9,982 bases of DNA, taken from the NCBI GenBank assembly GCA_002499325.1, contig DALC01000082.1, positions 4,632 through 14,613 on the forward strand, given 5' to 3'. The notes beneath the pieces are model-generated. The model saw only the letters and a list, made by a program, of their open reading frames with translations. It ran no database searches and was not told the origin of the DNA. Below are positions 1-7,580 of the stretch, one piece after another. Within the stretch, counting starts at the first letter, position 1, and every line of letters starts with the position of its first letter. This DNA is from Euryarchaeota archaeon UBA538. Its GTDB lineage: Archaea > Thermoplasmatota > Poseidoniia > Poseidoniales > Thalassarchaeaceae. Both the position numbers and the translations under genes were made by a program.

Positions 1-2430
1 GGAAGGGAATTCAACCTCATAATGCATGATGACTGGGGAGCTCTCAGGAATGAGATGTCTATAGGTAAAATAGGCCTGCAGATTGGCTCCAGTGCCCATC
101 CGACGATTCAGGGGGATCACCTCGTCCTCTCCAAGGACAGATCCATGACTCAGCTGGTGAGCAGAGACGGAAGTCTTGTTGATCCCCTTGTCCCTGTCGC
201 TGCTAGTATTGGATTCAGTGGTCTCTCTGCCTTCTCGATAGATGACGATGACATACTCGACGAGTTAACGGCATCAGTTAACACATCCTCCAGTGAGCCA
301 TTCAATTTCGTCTACATTGACCACGAGCCTGGCTCAGTCACGAACTCGTCTTTCCAATCACTATACATTTCCGATATCCCCAATGACATCAGAATATCTA
401 CTGATGCCGAGACCGCAGTTTACACCGCATCAGAGGAAATAGGAAAAATAATCTACACTGGAAAGGACATGGAACAAAGACAGGCAGTTGAGATAACAGA
501 CTTCCCTGACGACTTCTCTGCAATATTCGGCGGATTTTCCAGCTGGAGTACGGCCACCTCTATTGGTTCCATAGAGGCACAAATCACCGATTCTGAATCA
601 CCAGAAACTATGACAGGCGATCACTTCATGTTCCATCATGATCCAAATGATGGCACATCAACTATTTCTTCCAGAATCTCCGGGTTATCAGAGGTAAGCT
701 GGATACCTCCAGTCTCTGAAGGTTCTCTAGGTGCTGATGGCAGAGGAAAAGCCTCTATCTCTGCGTCTGGAGATAGATCAATGAGCTTCAGTGTAGATCA
801 TGCTCCAACACTAGATGAAGATCAGCTCACGGCAGTCGCGATAATCGATCCTCTCCCTTCTTCGGTATCCGTAGAGATTCCAACAAGCTCTGACTCTGGA
901 CCAGCTCTAGACATCCCAGAGCTCAATACATCTCAAGGACTTTCAGGTCTTGCCTTCTTCCTAGGTGGATTTGCAGACCTTGGCAGATCAGTTAACTCCG
1001 TACTTTCAGGGATAACCACTGATATCTCCACCGGTACCAATTCAGGAGAATCGAACGAGGATTTCTCTTTCGGTATGCAGTTGGAGGCAAACGCACCCTT
1101 CGATCTGACAGTCGAGTCAAGTCATGGAGACGGTTCACTCGAGGCCCCTCCATGGGTTCATGGAGTATCATTTAGCGCGGCGCCGTCAGGGATATCAGAG
1201 GGCTTCCATCTTAGGACGTGGATTCCTGATCTTCCCCCAGCAGTAGAAATGTCAGTCACCAGATCAGTCGAAGGGGAATCGCAAGACTGGGAAGTCATGC
1301 TGGCGTTGGATGGTTGGATTCCCGCACATAGCGAAATGATGATCCAAGCTAGAGGAATTAACGGTCAAGACCTTCTGCTGACTCTAAATGGCTTGGAAGT
1401 GGGAACTCCCACTGGGATGCTAGTTGACGCCACATTCGAATTCGAGACAGTTGCTGGTATCACTGAGGTCTCCACATCTGCACACTATTCAATGACTGAG
1501 AGACTTGATTGGGCACATGTTCTCCTGATAAACAGAGATGCTGGAAGTCGTACAGAGATAATGATAGATGAGATTCCTGAGGTTATTGACATCACTGCAA
1601 GTCTGGGTACTGCCGTTTCTATAGATATGACAGTCCCGGATCTATATCTCAGAGATAACGGCGTAGGAATCAACTCAATTATGATGCAGCAGATGCAATG
1701 GCTCGACTCCGCATGGTGGCCAGCGACAATTTTCCTGACTGATGTACCAGGGTCAATTAACCTAACAACTGAGCCCGACACAAATTTTGATATCACCAAG
1801 AGCCTGGCTTTTCAAGGAATACCAATCCTGGACTATCGATCTTCTGGGGATGGAATGTCGCTCTACATAGAAGCCTTTGGAAGAGCAATAAACACCAAGG
1901 GAGACATAATATTGCTCGCAGAAGGAATGACTGATAGCTTACAGATTAAGCCTGCCGAAGGATTCGGATTGAATATCCGCTCTGGAGGAGAAGGGGTAGA
2001 AACGATTTACATTAGATCAAGCAATATTCCCACAACTCCTCCGGTCACTATGGAGGAAATGGAGGCACTTGGAGAAGACCTGAAGAGTGCTACAATCCAT
2101 ATCCATGAGGTAGGCAGGATTTCATCTACGTTGCCAGGTTATCCAGTGATAGAGCTCTCGGAAGTGCAAGGTGGCAGAATCATTATTTCTGCGAGAGCAA
2201 CCGCTGAGGTCGCAGGTCAGGAGTTCGATCTAAGGGGTGTTCTTTTAGATGCACAGACAACCTCTGGGATTCCTACTGCGACCACGATTGGTATCAACGG
2301 ATTGGCCTCTGATCTTTCAATACTGAATATGATTCCAGGATTTGAAGGAGACACCCAGCATATCATGGTGGTTGAGCCAGTTTCTTCTGGGATAATGACA
2401 CTGATTGCAACTTTCTTGGGAGGGAGCTGA
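1..2430 (+). CDS. Large repetitive beta-rich surface protein, C-terminal part (5' partial)
   Basis: I do not recognise a named family. The frame is open from base 1: seven sense codons precede the first Met codon at base 22. That Met has no well-placed Shine-Dalgarno sequence and no signal peptide after it, so the true start lies upstream and this is a C-terminal fragment. Numbering from that Met (802 residues), the protein is rich in Ser, Thr, Ile, Asp and Glu and contains no cysteine. A short hydrophobic strand motif recurs, of the form I-x-D-[IFLV]-P-x-x-[IVF]-x-[IVA]: YISDIPNDIRIS (115-126), EITDFPDDFSAI (157-168), IIDPLPSSVSVEI (274-286), WIPDLPPAVEMSV (400-412), MIDEIPEVIDIT (514-525) and FLTDVPGSINLTT (571-583). 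This suggests diverged repeats of an all-beta fold, probably extracytoplasmic. The tail (about 781-800) is hydrophobic but short for a membrane helix. The stop overlaps the next start, so the two genes are probably co-translated. Coding status is secure; function is unknown. Confidence 0.85.
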   Translation, partial: GREFNLIMHDDWGALRNEMSIGKIGLQIGSSAHPTIQGDHLVLSKDRSMTQLVSRDGSLVDPLVPVAASIGFSGLSAFSIDDDDILDELTASVNTSSSEPFNFVYIDHEPGSVTNSSFQSLYISDIPNDIRISTDAETAVYTASEEIGKIIYTGKDMEQRQAVEITDFPDDFSAIFGGFSSWSTATSIGSIEAQITDSESPETMTGDHFMFHHDPNDGTSTISSRISGLSEVSWIPPVSEGSLGADGRGKASISASGDRSMSFSVDHAPTLDEDQLTAVAIIDPLPSSVSVEIPTSSDSGPALDIPELNTSQGLSGLAFFLGGFADLGRSVNSVLSGITTDISTGTNSGESNEDFSFGMQLEANAPFDLTVESSHGDGSLEAPPWVHGVSFSAAPSGISEGFHLRTWIPDLPPAVEMSVTRSVEGESQDWEVMLALDGWIPAHSEMMIQARGINGQDLLLTLNGLEVGTPTGMLVDATFEFETVAGITEVSTSAHYSMTERLDWAHVLLINRDAGSRTEIMIDEIPEVIDITASLGTAVSIDMTVPDLYLRDNGVGINSIMMQQMQWLDSAWWPATIFLTDVPGSINLTTEPDTNFDITKSLAFQGIPILDYRSSGDGMSLYIEAFGRAINTKGDIILLAEGMTDSLQIKPAEGFGLNIRSGGEGVETIYIRSSNIPTTPPVTMEEMEALGEDLKSATIHIHEVGRISSTLPGYPVIELSEVQGGRIIISARATAEVAGQEFDLRGVLLDAQTTSGIPTATTIGINGLASDLSILNMIPGFEGDTQHIMVVEPVSSGIMTLIATFLGGS
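2418..2426 (+). promoter_or_regulatory. Shine-Dalgarno-like site for the gene at 2430
   Basis: GGGAGGGAG lies inside the last codons of the upstream gene. The GGAGG core (2419-2423) ends six bases before the ATG at 2430. Together with the TGATG overlap at 2428-2432, it supports both the chosen start and translational coupling. Confidence 0.6.
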
Positions 2431-2990
2431 TGGGACTTCTTGAAAGACTCAGACAGGCAGACGTCCCAGAGGAGACTCTGGAAGAGAAAACTGCTCATGA
2501 CGCCCTGGAAAAAATTGAGGACAGGATTAGCCAAATCTCTCCATTCAGGGTTATTTTCGCTTCAATAACCGCATTACTGGTGCTATCAGCGTCTGTAATT
2601 GCATTGGTTTGGCTGGTTCCTTATGATAGGGTATCAGTAGATGTAATCTACAAACAAGCAGGATCTAGCCATATTGTTCTATCTGAGATAAATAACCAGG
2701 GAAGCAGAGCGATAGAATCGGTTTCACTGGATTTAGTGTTCTTTGATTCTGAAGACATTGAGATACAAAGGATTCACTTTGAATCAGAAAGAATACCTGC
2801 ACATAAGTCAGTCGCAGGGGACGAATTGGAGATGATTGTAAACGGGGAGTCGGTTTGGGATAATTACACAATCGAGATTATCCTAACATACGACTATTAT
2901 GGTGGCAGTATTTACGAGAAAAATAGCATGGAGGTTGGAGAGTGGACGTTAGAACTATTCACAATGAGGCCTCCATTGCAAATTCTATGA
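2430..2990 (+). CDS. Single-pass membrane protein with extracytoplasmic beta domain (hypothetical)
   Basis: This is a 186-residue protein. Residues 1-40 are charged and mostly helical in character and probably cytoplasmic. Residues about 41-63 form one strongly hydrophobic transmembrane segment. Residues about 68-186 form a small beta-rich domain outside the membrane. A stretch around 81-135 (I-N-N-x-G-S, then V-S-L-D-L-V-F-F-D, then I-P-A-H-K-S) resembles the FxLYD / Ig-like 'enhanced strand' domains of many archaeal and bacterial surface proteins. That likeness is by eye only. There are no cysteines and no catalytic motif. N145 sits in an N-Y-T sequon. The start is set by the TGATG overlap with the upstream stop and by a GGAGG site six bases before it. 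A 56-base gap follows before the protease start. The likely role is as a membrane anchor or partner for the upstream surface protein; this is inferred from coupling alone. Confidence 0.85.
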   Translation: MGLLERLRQADVPEETLEEKTAHDALEKIEDRISQISPFRVIFASITALLVLSASVIALVWLVPYDRVSVDVIYKQAGSSHIVLSEINNQGSRAIESVSLDLVFFDSEDIEIQRIHFESERIPAHKSVAGDELEMIVNGESVWDNYTIEIILTYDYYGGSIYEKNSMEVGEWTLELFTMRPPLQIL

Positions 2991-2995
2991 TATAC
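2986..2995 (+). promoter_or_regulatory. Possible archaeal TATA-box upstream of the protease gene
   Basis: An AT-rich stretch, TATGATATAC, covers the end of the preceding gene and the start of the 56-base gap. An archaeal TATA box about 26 bases upstream of transcription start would place the start near 3017. That leaves a leader of about 30 bases ahead of ATG 3047, enough to contain the G-rich Shine-Dalgarno sequence, or only about six bases ahead of ATG 3023. No clear BRE is visible, so this is weak evidence for a separate promoter. Confidence 0.25.
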
Positions 2996-3033
2996 TGAGT
3001 TCAGATAACCCATACGCTCAAAATGGTCAGGAT

Positions 3034-3041
3034 GGGGGGAG
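3034..3041 (+). promoter_or_regulatory. Shine-Dalgarno-like site deciding the protease start
   Basis: GGGGGGAG ends five bases before the ATG at 3047 and two bases before the ATG at 3044. The upstream in-frame ATGs at 3023 and 3032 have no comparable site. This favours 3047, which also gives the neatest signal peptide, starting M-T-K-R. Confidence 0.5.
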
Positions 3042-3046
3042 TTATG

Positions 3047-6000
3047 ATGACCAAGCGCGCCGTTGTGGTCGTACTCGCCGTCTTACTGTTATCATATCTT
3101 CCAATATTGGGCAATGAAGACGACTCTTATGATCATAAATTTGGAGACCTGAGTCCCAATATTGAGCGAGTAGAGATCTCACCCGATTCCAACAGTATCC
3201 AAGATCTACGGGCCCCTCTTATCCTCGAGGGGTCCGAAGAAGTAAGGCAAGCTATTGCCCATTCTACCATAGGGACTTACACGATCGATGGATTGATTCC
3301 TAGCACTCACATGGACTACTCACTTTCTTTACCAAGATCAGATCTAGCTCTAGCAATTATCGATGGCCAGATTGGACTTTGGGACTCTAGATTGGATATT
3401 TTACAGATTGAGGGACTATCTATCAGGTCAACCATACCTCCCTCTGGATTCCTAATTCAAGGTACCGCCGAAGGAATTGAGAAACTGCAGGATATAGAGT
3501 CGATTGTGGCAATTCATGACGTTCCAAGTGGATTAATGATTCACCATTCCTTGAGAAATTACCAGCCATCTTCTGACTTCATGGTTGAAGTGATAGGTTG
3601 GAAAGGAGATGATATGGTCAGAATGGAAGATTCAGGTTTAGAACTACAAGATTCACTACTCACTGCCATGGACTACCTGTCTGATTCATGGTCTCCTGAG
3701 AAAGGCGTTATATGGGGAAGCACGTCTTTCTACAATTTATCTAAGATAGTTTCAATCCCCTCTGTTTCGTACATTTCCCCATTGCCATCGATAATCCTCC
3801 ACAACGACCAATCAAGGATAAATATGGGAATCAATACCGTGGAAAATGCCTTCATAACAGGCCTAAACGGTAGTGGTCAGATCGTTGCTGTAGGGGACTC
3901 GGGATTAGATGGCGATCATGGAGATTTCACTGGTAGACTCTCAGGTGTCACCTCCGTTACTCCCGGAGACCCTTCTTCAGCCGACTTGAGTGATGGACAC
4001 GGGACTCACGTTGCCTGCACTGTTCTAGGATCTGGGTTCAGGAGCAACGGGGGTTACCAAGGGGTTGCCCCTGAAGCCGATTTATACTTTCAAGCAATGG
4101 AAGACGATGATTCTGGTGCTCTGTATAGCTACGGTATCAACTCAATGCTAAATTCTGCATATAATGCAGGAGCTAGAATCCATACCAATAGTTGGGGATC
4201 TCAGAGTGGGTTCGGAGGATATTCTACCCAATCAGAAGATGCAGACGACAGGACTTCTACATGGGATCAATATTGGTCCTATGACGGCATGACTGTATTA
4301 TTTGCCGCCGGTAATGAGAGGAACGACGGAGTCTCTCCCCCCGGTACCGCAAAGAACGTAATCACTGTTGGTGGACATAAGAACAGATACAGTGGAGCTC
4401 CAGATGAGATGTATTATTGGAGTAGTAGAGGGCCTACGGATGATGGCAGAATTAAGCCTGATATCGTAGCACCAGGAGACTATGTACGATCGTGTAAATC
4501 TCAAGAGGCTACCTCAACAGGGGGCACGTGGTCGAATACCTGGTACATGGAATATAGCGGTACGTCGATGGCAACCCCAGCAGCCGCTGGATCATCCGCA
4601 CTAGTTAGGGAGTATCTAATGGAAGTGATTGGAAGACAGGCTCCACAGGGTTCGCTGGTCAAGGCTCTGCTAATACTCGGGGCCAAAGATATGGGAGCTC
4701 GTGACATCCCAAATGATGACGAAGGATGGGGAAGAGTAGATTTAGTAAATTCATTGATCCCTGATGGAGAGGTTGGAATTTTTGTTGACGACAGGTCTAG
4801 GATTAGGAGCGGGCAGGTCATTGAGTATACATTCGACGTCAATTCTGCTGGAAAGGAGTTCAAGGCAGTATTGACTTGGTCTGATTACCCCGGATCATCA
4901 AGCTCCTCCATTCAGCTAAGGAATGACCTCGACTTAGAGTTGGTATCTCCAGATGGCATTGTATACAAGGGCAATGTTTTCACGAATGGACGCTCTACTC
5001 AAGGTGGTTCAAAGGATTCAGTGAATAATGTTGAAGTCGTAGCTCTTGATAGTACTGCTCAAGGGATTTGGACAATTAGAGTCAAGGATTCACAACACGG
5101 AGGGTCAAGAACATGGCAACCATTCTCAATAGCCGTAAGGGGGCACAATGTCAATGATCTAAGTCCAGATCCAACATTCGTTCCAGACTCAATGAATGTA
5201 TCCACCCCTATTCCACAAGTTGGTGAAGAAGTACAGGTTTCAGTACAAATAAAGAACATCGGAGCAGGATCGGTCACAGATATACCAGTCATGGCAAGAG
5301 TCGACTCCGCTTTTTTAGGAGAGCAGTTGGTATCTCTATCGCCAGGACAAACAGAGGAGCTATACTGGTCCTGGACCCCCGAAACAGAAGGGGATTCCGC
5401 TTTCGAGTTCTTCATCGATCCGAACAATGAATTTGATGAAATGTCAGATTCGAATAATTATTTTGGAGAGATAGTAATTGTCAGCGCTCCCGGAGTCAGG
5501 GTCTCCGCAATAGAGGACACTCTCACCCTGGTCGATCCTACCTCTACAACCTCAACATGGGATTTAACACTTACAAATACCGCACTCTTCGAGACTAATG
5601 CCACAATATCTGCCTCCTCTCCAACTAGGGTGCAAGATGGCACTGAATTCGGCTGGTTCCAGTCATTCACCTCGAACACATTCAACCTCATGCCAACTGA
5701 ACAGGTCTCGATTGGAATGACTATGGTACACCCAGCACCTCCTCCTCCTGGTACTTATTCCATGACTATATCCGGATACGATATAGAGAATGATGTTCTT
5801 TCAGAAATGATACTCTACTTCGAAGTTCCCATACTTGCTGACGCGAACGTACAATTGTTGAATGAGCAAATTCTGGTCAGCCCTCTCGAACAAACCAAGA
5901 CCCAGATTACTATTGTTAACGATGGAAATGGTGCTCAATCATATGACGTCGAACTAGTCTCTCCTGCAGGATGGCACCTAGGCCTTGACTCTATTGGGAC

Positions 6001-7528
6001 ATTTGAAGGATCATCTCATGGGTCAACCGGAACACTGCAGAAAGGATCCAGCAAGACAGTCGATATCACTATCAACTCACCCGGAGCGATGATACCATCC
6101 GGGACGACGTTCGAAGCTGCAATTATTGTACATTCAAGAGTCAGCTCTGTCTCGTGGACTCAGGATATATTCCTAATCGTCGGACCCGTAGACAATGTGT
6201 CTATTTCTCCGGTACCTGGAGAGTTAAGAAAGGACATACCTCCTGATTCCCTCCTGATAATTGATTTGACCATTGAGAATCTTGGAAATCGAGATTGGGA
6301 ACTGACCCCCTACCTAATGTCAGCACCAGGTGGTTGGAACGTTGTTGAGATGAACACGGTTACTTCTCCTGCTGGACAGCCTGTGGATTGGTCCATGAGC
6401 CTGCAAGGAAACGGACTAGCATCGAGTGGATTAGTCCAAATCAGATTGGCCACTTCGGATGGATTCAAAATCGACTGGAATACCACAATCGAGGTTTTAT
6501 CTGCCGCTTCTCCGAGACTTATATTCGATCAGGTGTACCTTCCTGATGGCTCCTCTTCCAGCGGAATACTGGGAGCAGGGCCCCATCCTGTCGGAGACCC
6601 AGGTTTCGATTTACACTGGATGGTCTGGAACGAAGGCTCAGGAGTCTGGAGGCCGTCTACAAATTTAGTCCTACCAAATCAAGGATGGTCATCAACCTGC
6701 TTATCACCGTCCTCATTGTCCCCAGGAGAATCAGATATCATCGAGTGCCTAGTGGTTATTCCAGAAGATGAGCCCGCCGGTTCTGAACCTGTTATCACCC
6801 TGGTAATGGAGGGGGACGGGATAGAGATTACGGACACCAAATCACTCCTTGTTGAAGACGCACCGAGGCTAACTTGGAATCTAAATACAGAACCCATAGC
6901 ACACGAAGGATACCCCTCCTCTTACAGGATAGATGTCACCAATACTGGCAATACAGACATATCCCACACTTTAGATGTGGTCGCCCCAAGCTCTTGGGAT
7001 GCCAAGGCCATGGATGGAGTCAGAGTCGTTCTCAGTCCCGGAGAATCTCGGAGTATTATTGTAGAATTCACCCCTAAAAGCGGTAGTGATGGCACAATCT
7101 CATTGAACTTGATAAATGCTCCAGATACAGAGGGTTCCACATTCGAAATACTCGTTGATGTCAAGCCATCTCTCGGCAGCGACTCAGGTCTGGAAGAGTA
7201 TCTGCCACTCATACTGGGTTCGCTACTACTTGCAATAATTGCAGGACTCGGTGCCTTCGCATATGTCAGAACCAACGGAGATCCATTGAGCCTCCTCAAG
7301 AATAAGCCCACTGGTAGACATACAGGCGAGCAAGAAGACGCCCAAGTAGTGGAGAGCGGAGTCCCATGTTGGATATGTAGCACCAATACAACGATTGGGA
7401 ATGCGTGGGCCTGCTCATCATGTGGAGCAAGGTATCACAAGATAGGCCAAGTTACTGGATGTGACATTATTTCAATGGGGAGATGCCTTCATTGCGATGC
7501 AGAGGTCGATGAACTGGTAGAGGCCTGA
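3047..7528 (+). CDS. Membrane-anchored KP-43-type subtilisin-like serine protease with C-terminal RING-like zinc domain
   Basis: This is a secreted peptidase of family S8, 1,493 residues numbered from ATG 3047; in-frame ATGs at 3023, 3032 and 3044 are alternatives. The signal peptide covers about 1-22 and a propeptide-like region about 25-260. The catalytic domain (about 265-575) has Asp284 (VAVGDSGLD), His318 (DGHGTHVACT), oxyanion Asn423 (FAAGNE) and Ser507 (YSGTSMATP). AGARIHTNSWG, PGTAKNVITVG and SSRGPTDDGRIKPD closely match KP-43-type alkaline proteases. So does the following beta-sandwich (about 580-700; LRNDLDLELVSPDG), which is the P-domain-like part of that group. Next come a CARDB-like domain (about 705-812) and several Ig-like/NEW3-like domains (about 815-1372), with a probable Cys1218-Cys1234 pair. 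A transmembrane helix (1385-1407) is followed by basic residues. The tail (1441-1483) reads C-x2-C-x11-C-x2-C-x4-H-x7-C-x7-C-x2-C, a C4HC3 RING-like zinc site. The catalytic set is complete, so activity is expected. The protein is far longer than ordinary subtilases because of the added modules. The substrate is unknown. Confidence 0.93.
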   Translation: MTKRAVVVVLAVLLLSYLPILGNEDDSYDHKFGDLSPNIERVEISPDSNSIQDLRAPLILEGSEEVRQAIAHSTIGTYTIDGLIPSTHMDYSLSLPRSDLALAIIDGQIGLWDSRLDILQIEGLSIRSTIPPSGFLIQGTAEGIEKLQDIESIVAIHDVPSGLMIHHSLRNYQPSSDFMVEVIGWKGDDMVRMEDSGLELQDSLLTAMDYLSDSWSPEKGVIWGSTSFYNLSKIVSIPSVSYISPLPSIILHNDQSRINMGINTVENAFITGLNGSGQIVAVGDSGLDGDHGDFTGRLSGVTSVTPGDPSSADLSDGHGTHVACTVLGSGFRSNGGYQGVAPEADLYFQAMEDDDSGALYSYGINSMLNSAYNAGARIHTNSWGSQSGFGGYSTQSEDADDRTSTWDQYWSYDGMTVLFAAGNERNDGVSPPGTAKNVITVGGHKNRYSGAPDEMYYWSSRGPTDDGRIKPDIVAPGDYVRSCKSQEATSTGGTWSNTWYMEYSGTSMATPAAAGSSALVREYLMEVIGRQAPQGSLVKALLILGAKDMGARDIPNDDEGWGRVDLVNSLIPDGEVGIFVDDRSRIRSGQVIEYTFDVNSAGKEFKAVLTWSDYPGSSSSSIQLRNDLDLELVSPDGIVYKGNVFTNGRSTQGGSKDSVNNVEVVALDSTAQGIWTIRVKDSQHGGSRTWQPFSIAVRGHNVNDLSPDPTFVPDSMNVSTPIPQVGEEVQVSVQIKNIGAGSVTDIPVMARVDSAFLGEQLVSLSPGQTEELYWSWTPETEGDSAFEFFIDPNNEFDEMSDSNNYFGEIVIVSAPGVRVSAIEDTLTLVDPTSTTSTWDLTLTNTALFETNATISASSPTRVQDGTEFGWFQSFTSNTFNLMPTEQVSIGMTMVHPAPPPPGTYSMTISGYDIENDVLSEMILYFEVPILADANVQLLNEQILVSPLEQTKTQITIVNDGNGAQSYDVELVSPAGWHLGLDSIGTFEGSSHGSTGTLQKGSSKTVDITINSPGAMIPSGTTFEAAIIVHSRVSSVSWTQDIFLIVGPVDNVSISPVPGELRKDIPPDSLLIIDLTIENLGNRDWELTPYLMSAPGGWNVVEMNTVTSPAGQPVDWSMSLQGNGLASSGLVQIRLATSDGFKIDWNTTIEVLSAASPRLIFDQVYLPDGSSSSGILGAGPHPVGDPGFDLHWMVWNEGSGVWRPSTNLVLPNQGWSSTCLSPSSLSPGESDIIECLVVIPEDEPAGSEPVITLVMEGDGIEITDTKSLLVEDAPRLTWNLNTEPIAHEGYPSSYRIDVTNTGNTDISHTLDVVAPSSWDAKAMDGVRVVLSPGESRSIIVEFTPKSGSDGTISLNLINAPDTEGSTFEILVDVKPSLGSDSGLEEYLPLILGSLLLAIIAGLGAFAYVRTNGDPLSLLKNKPTGRHTGEQEDAQVVESGVPCWICSTNTTIGNAWACSSCGARYHKIGQVTGCDIISMGRCLHCDAEVDELVEA

Positions 7529-7567
7529 CAACCGTATTTCTGGCAGTCAGGTGGTGCGAAGACCTTA

Positions 7568-7572
7568 GAGGG
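7568..7572 (+). promoter_or_regulatory. Shine-Dalgarno-like site for the gene at 7581
   Basis: GAGGG lies eight bases before GTG 7581 but 17 bases before ATG 7590, so it supports the GTG start. The match is short. An in-frame TAG at 7566-7568 limits the gene to starts downstream of it. Confidence 0.35.
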
Positions 7573-7580
7573 TCGGTACA

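Noticed and set aside
22..24. ATG at base 22 as the true start of the first gene
   Set aside because: The frame is open through to base 1, no signal peptide follows for what looks like a surface protein, and no Shine-Dalgarno site is properly spaced. It is probably an internal Met.
2361..2427. Hydrophobic C-terminal tail of the first gene as a membrane anchor
   Set aside because: The uninterrupted hydrophobic stretch is only about 14 residues, and no basic stop-transfer residues follow, so a transmembrane helix is not convincing.
6459..7077. Short + strand frames in another register inside the protease gene (6459-6668 and 6874-7077)
   Set aside because: They overlap the protease frame, have no start signals, and their translations show no recognisable features.
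6922..7386. Minus-strand open frame of 154 codons opposite the protease gene
   Set aside because: It lies wholly antisense to a strongly supported coding region. Its translation is Ser/Thr/Pro-rich without domain features, as expected for a shadow frame.
7561..7574. Small inverted repeat GACC-TTAGAG-GGTC before the last gene, considered as a terminator or regulatory hairpin
   Set aside because: The stem is only four base pairs and no T-run follows. It overlaps the Shine-Dalgarno-like site, but nothing else supports a function.
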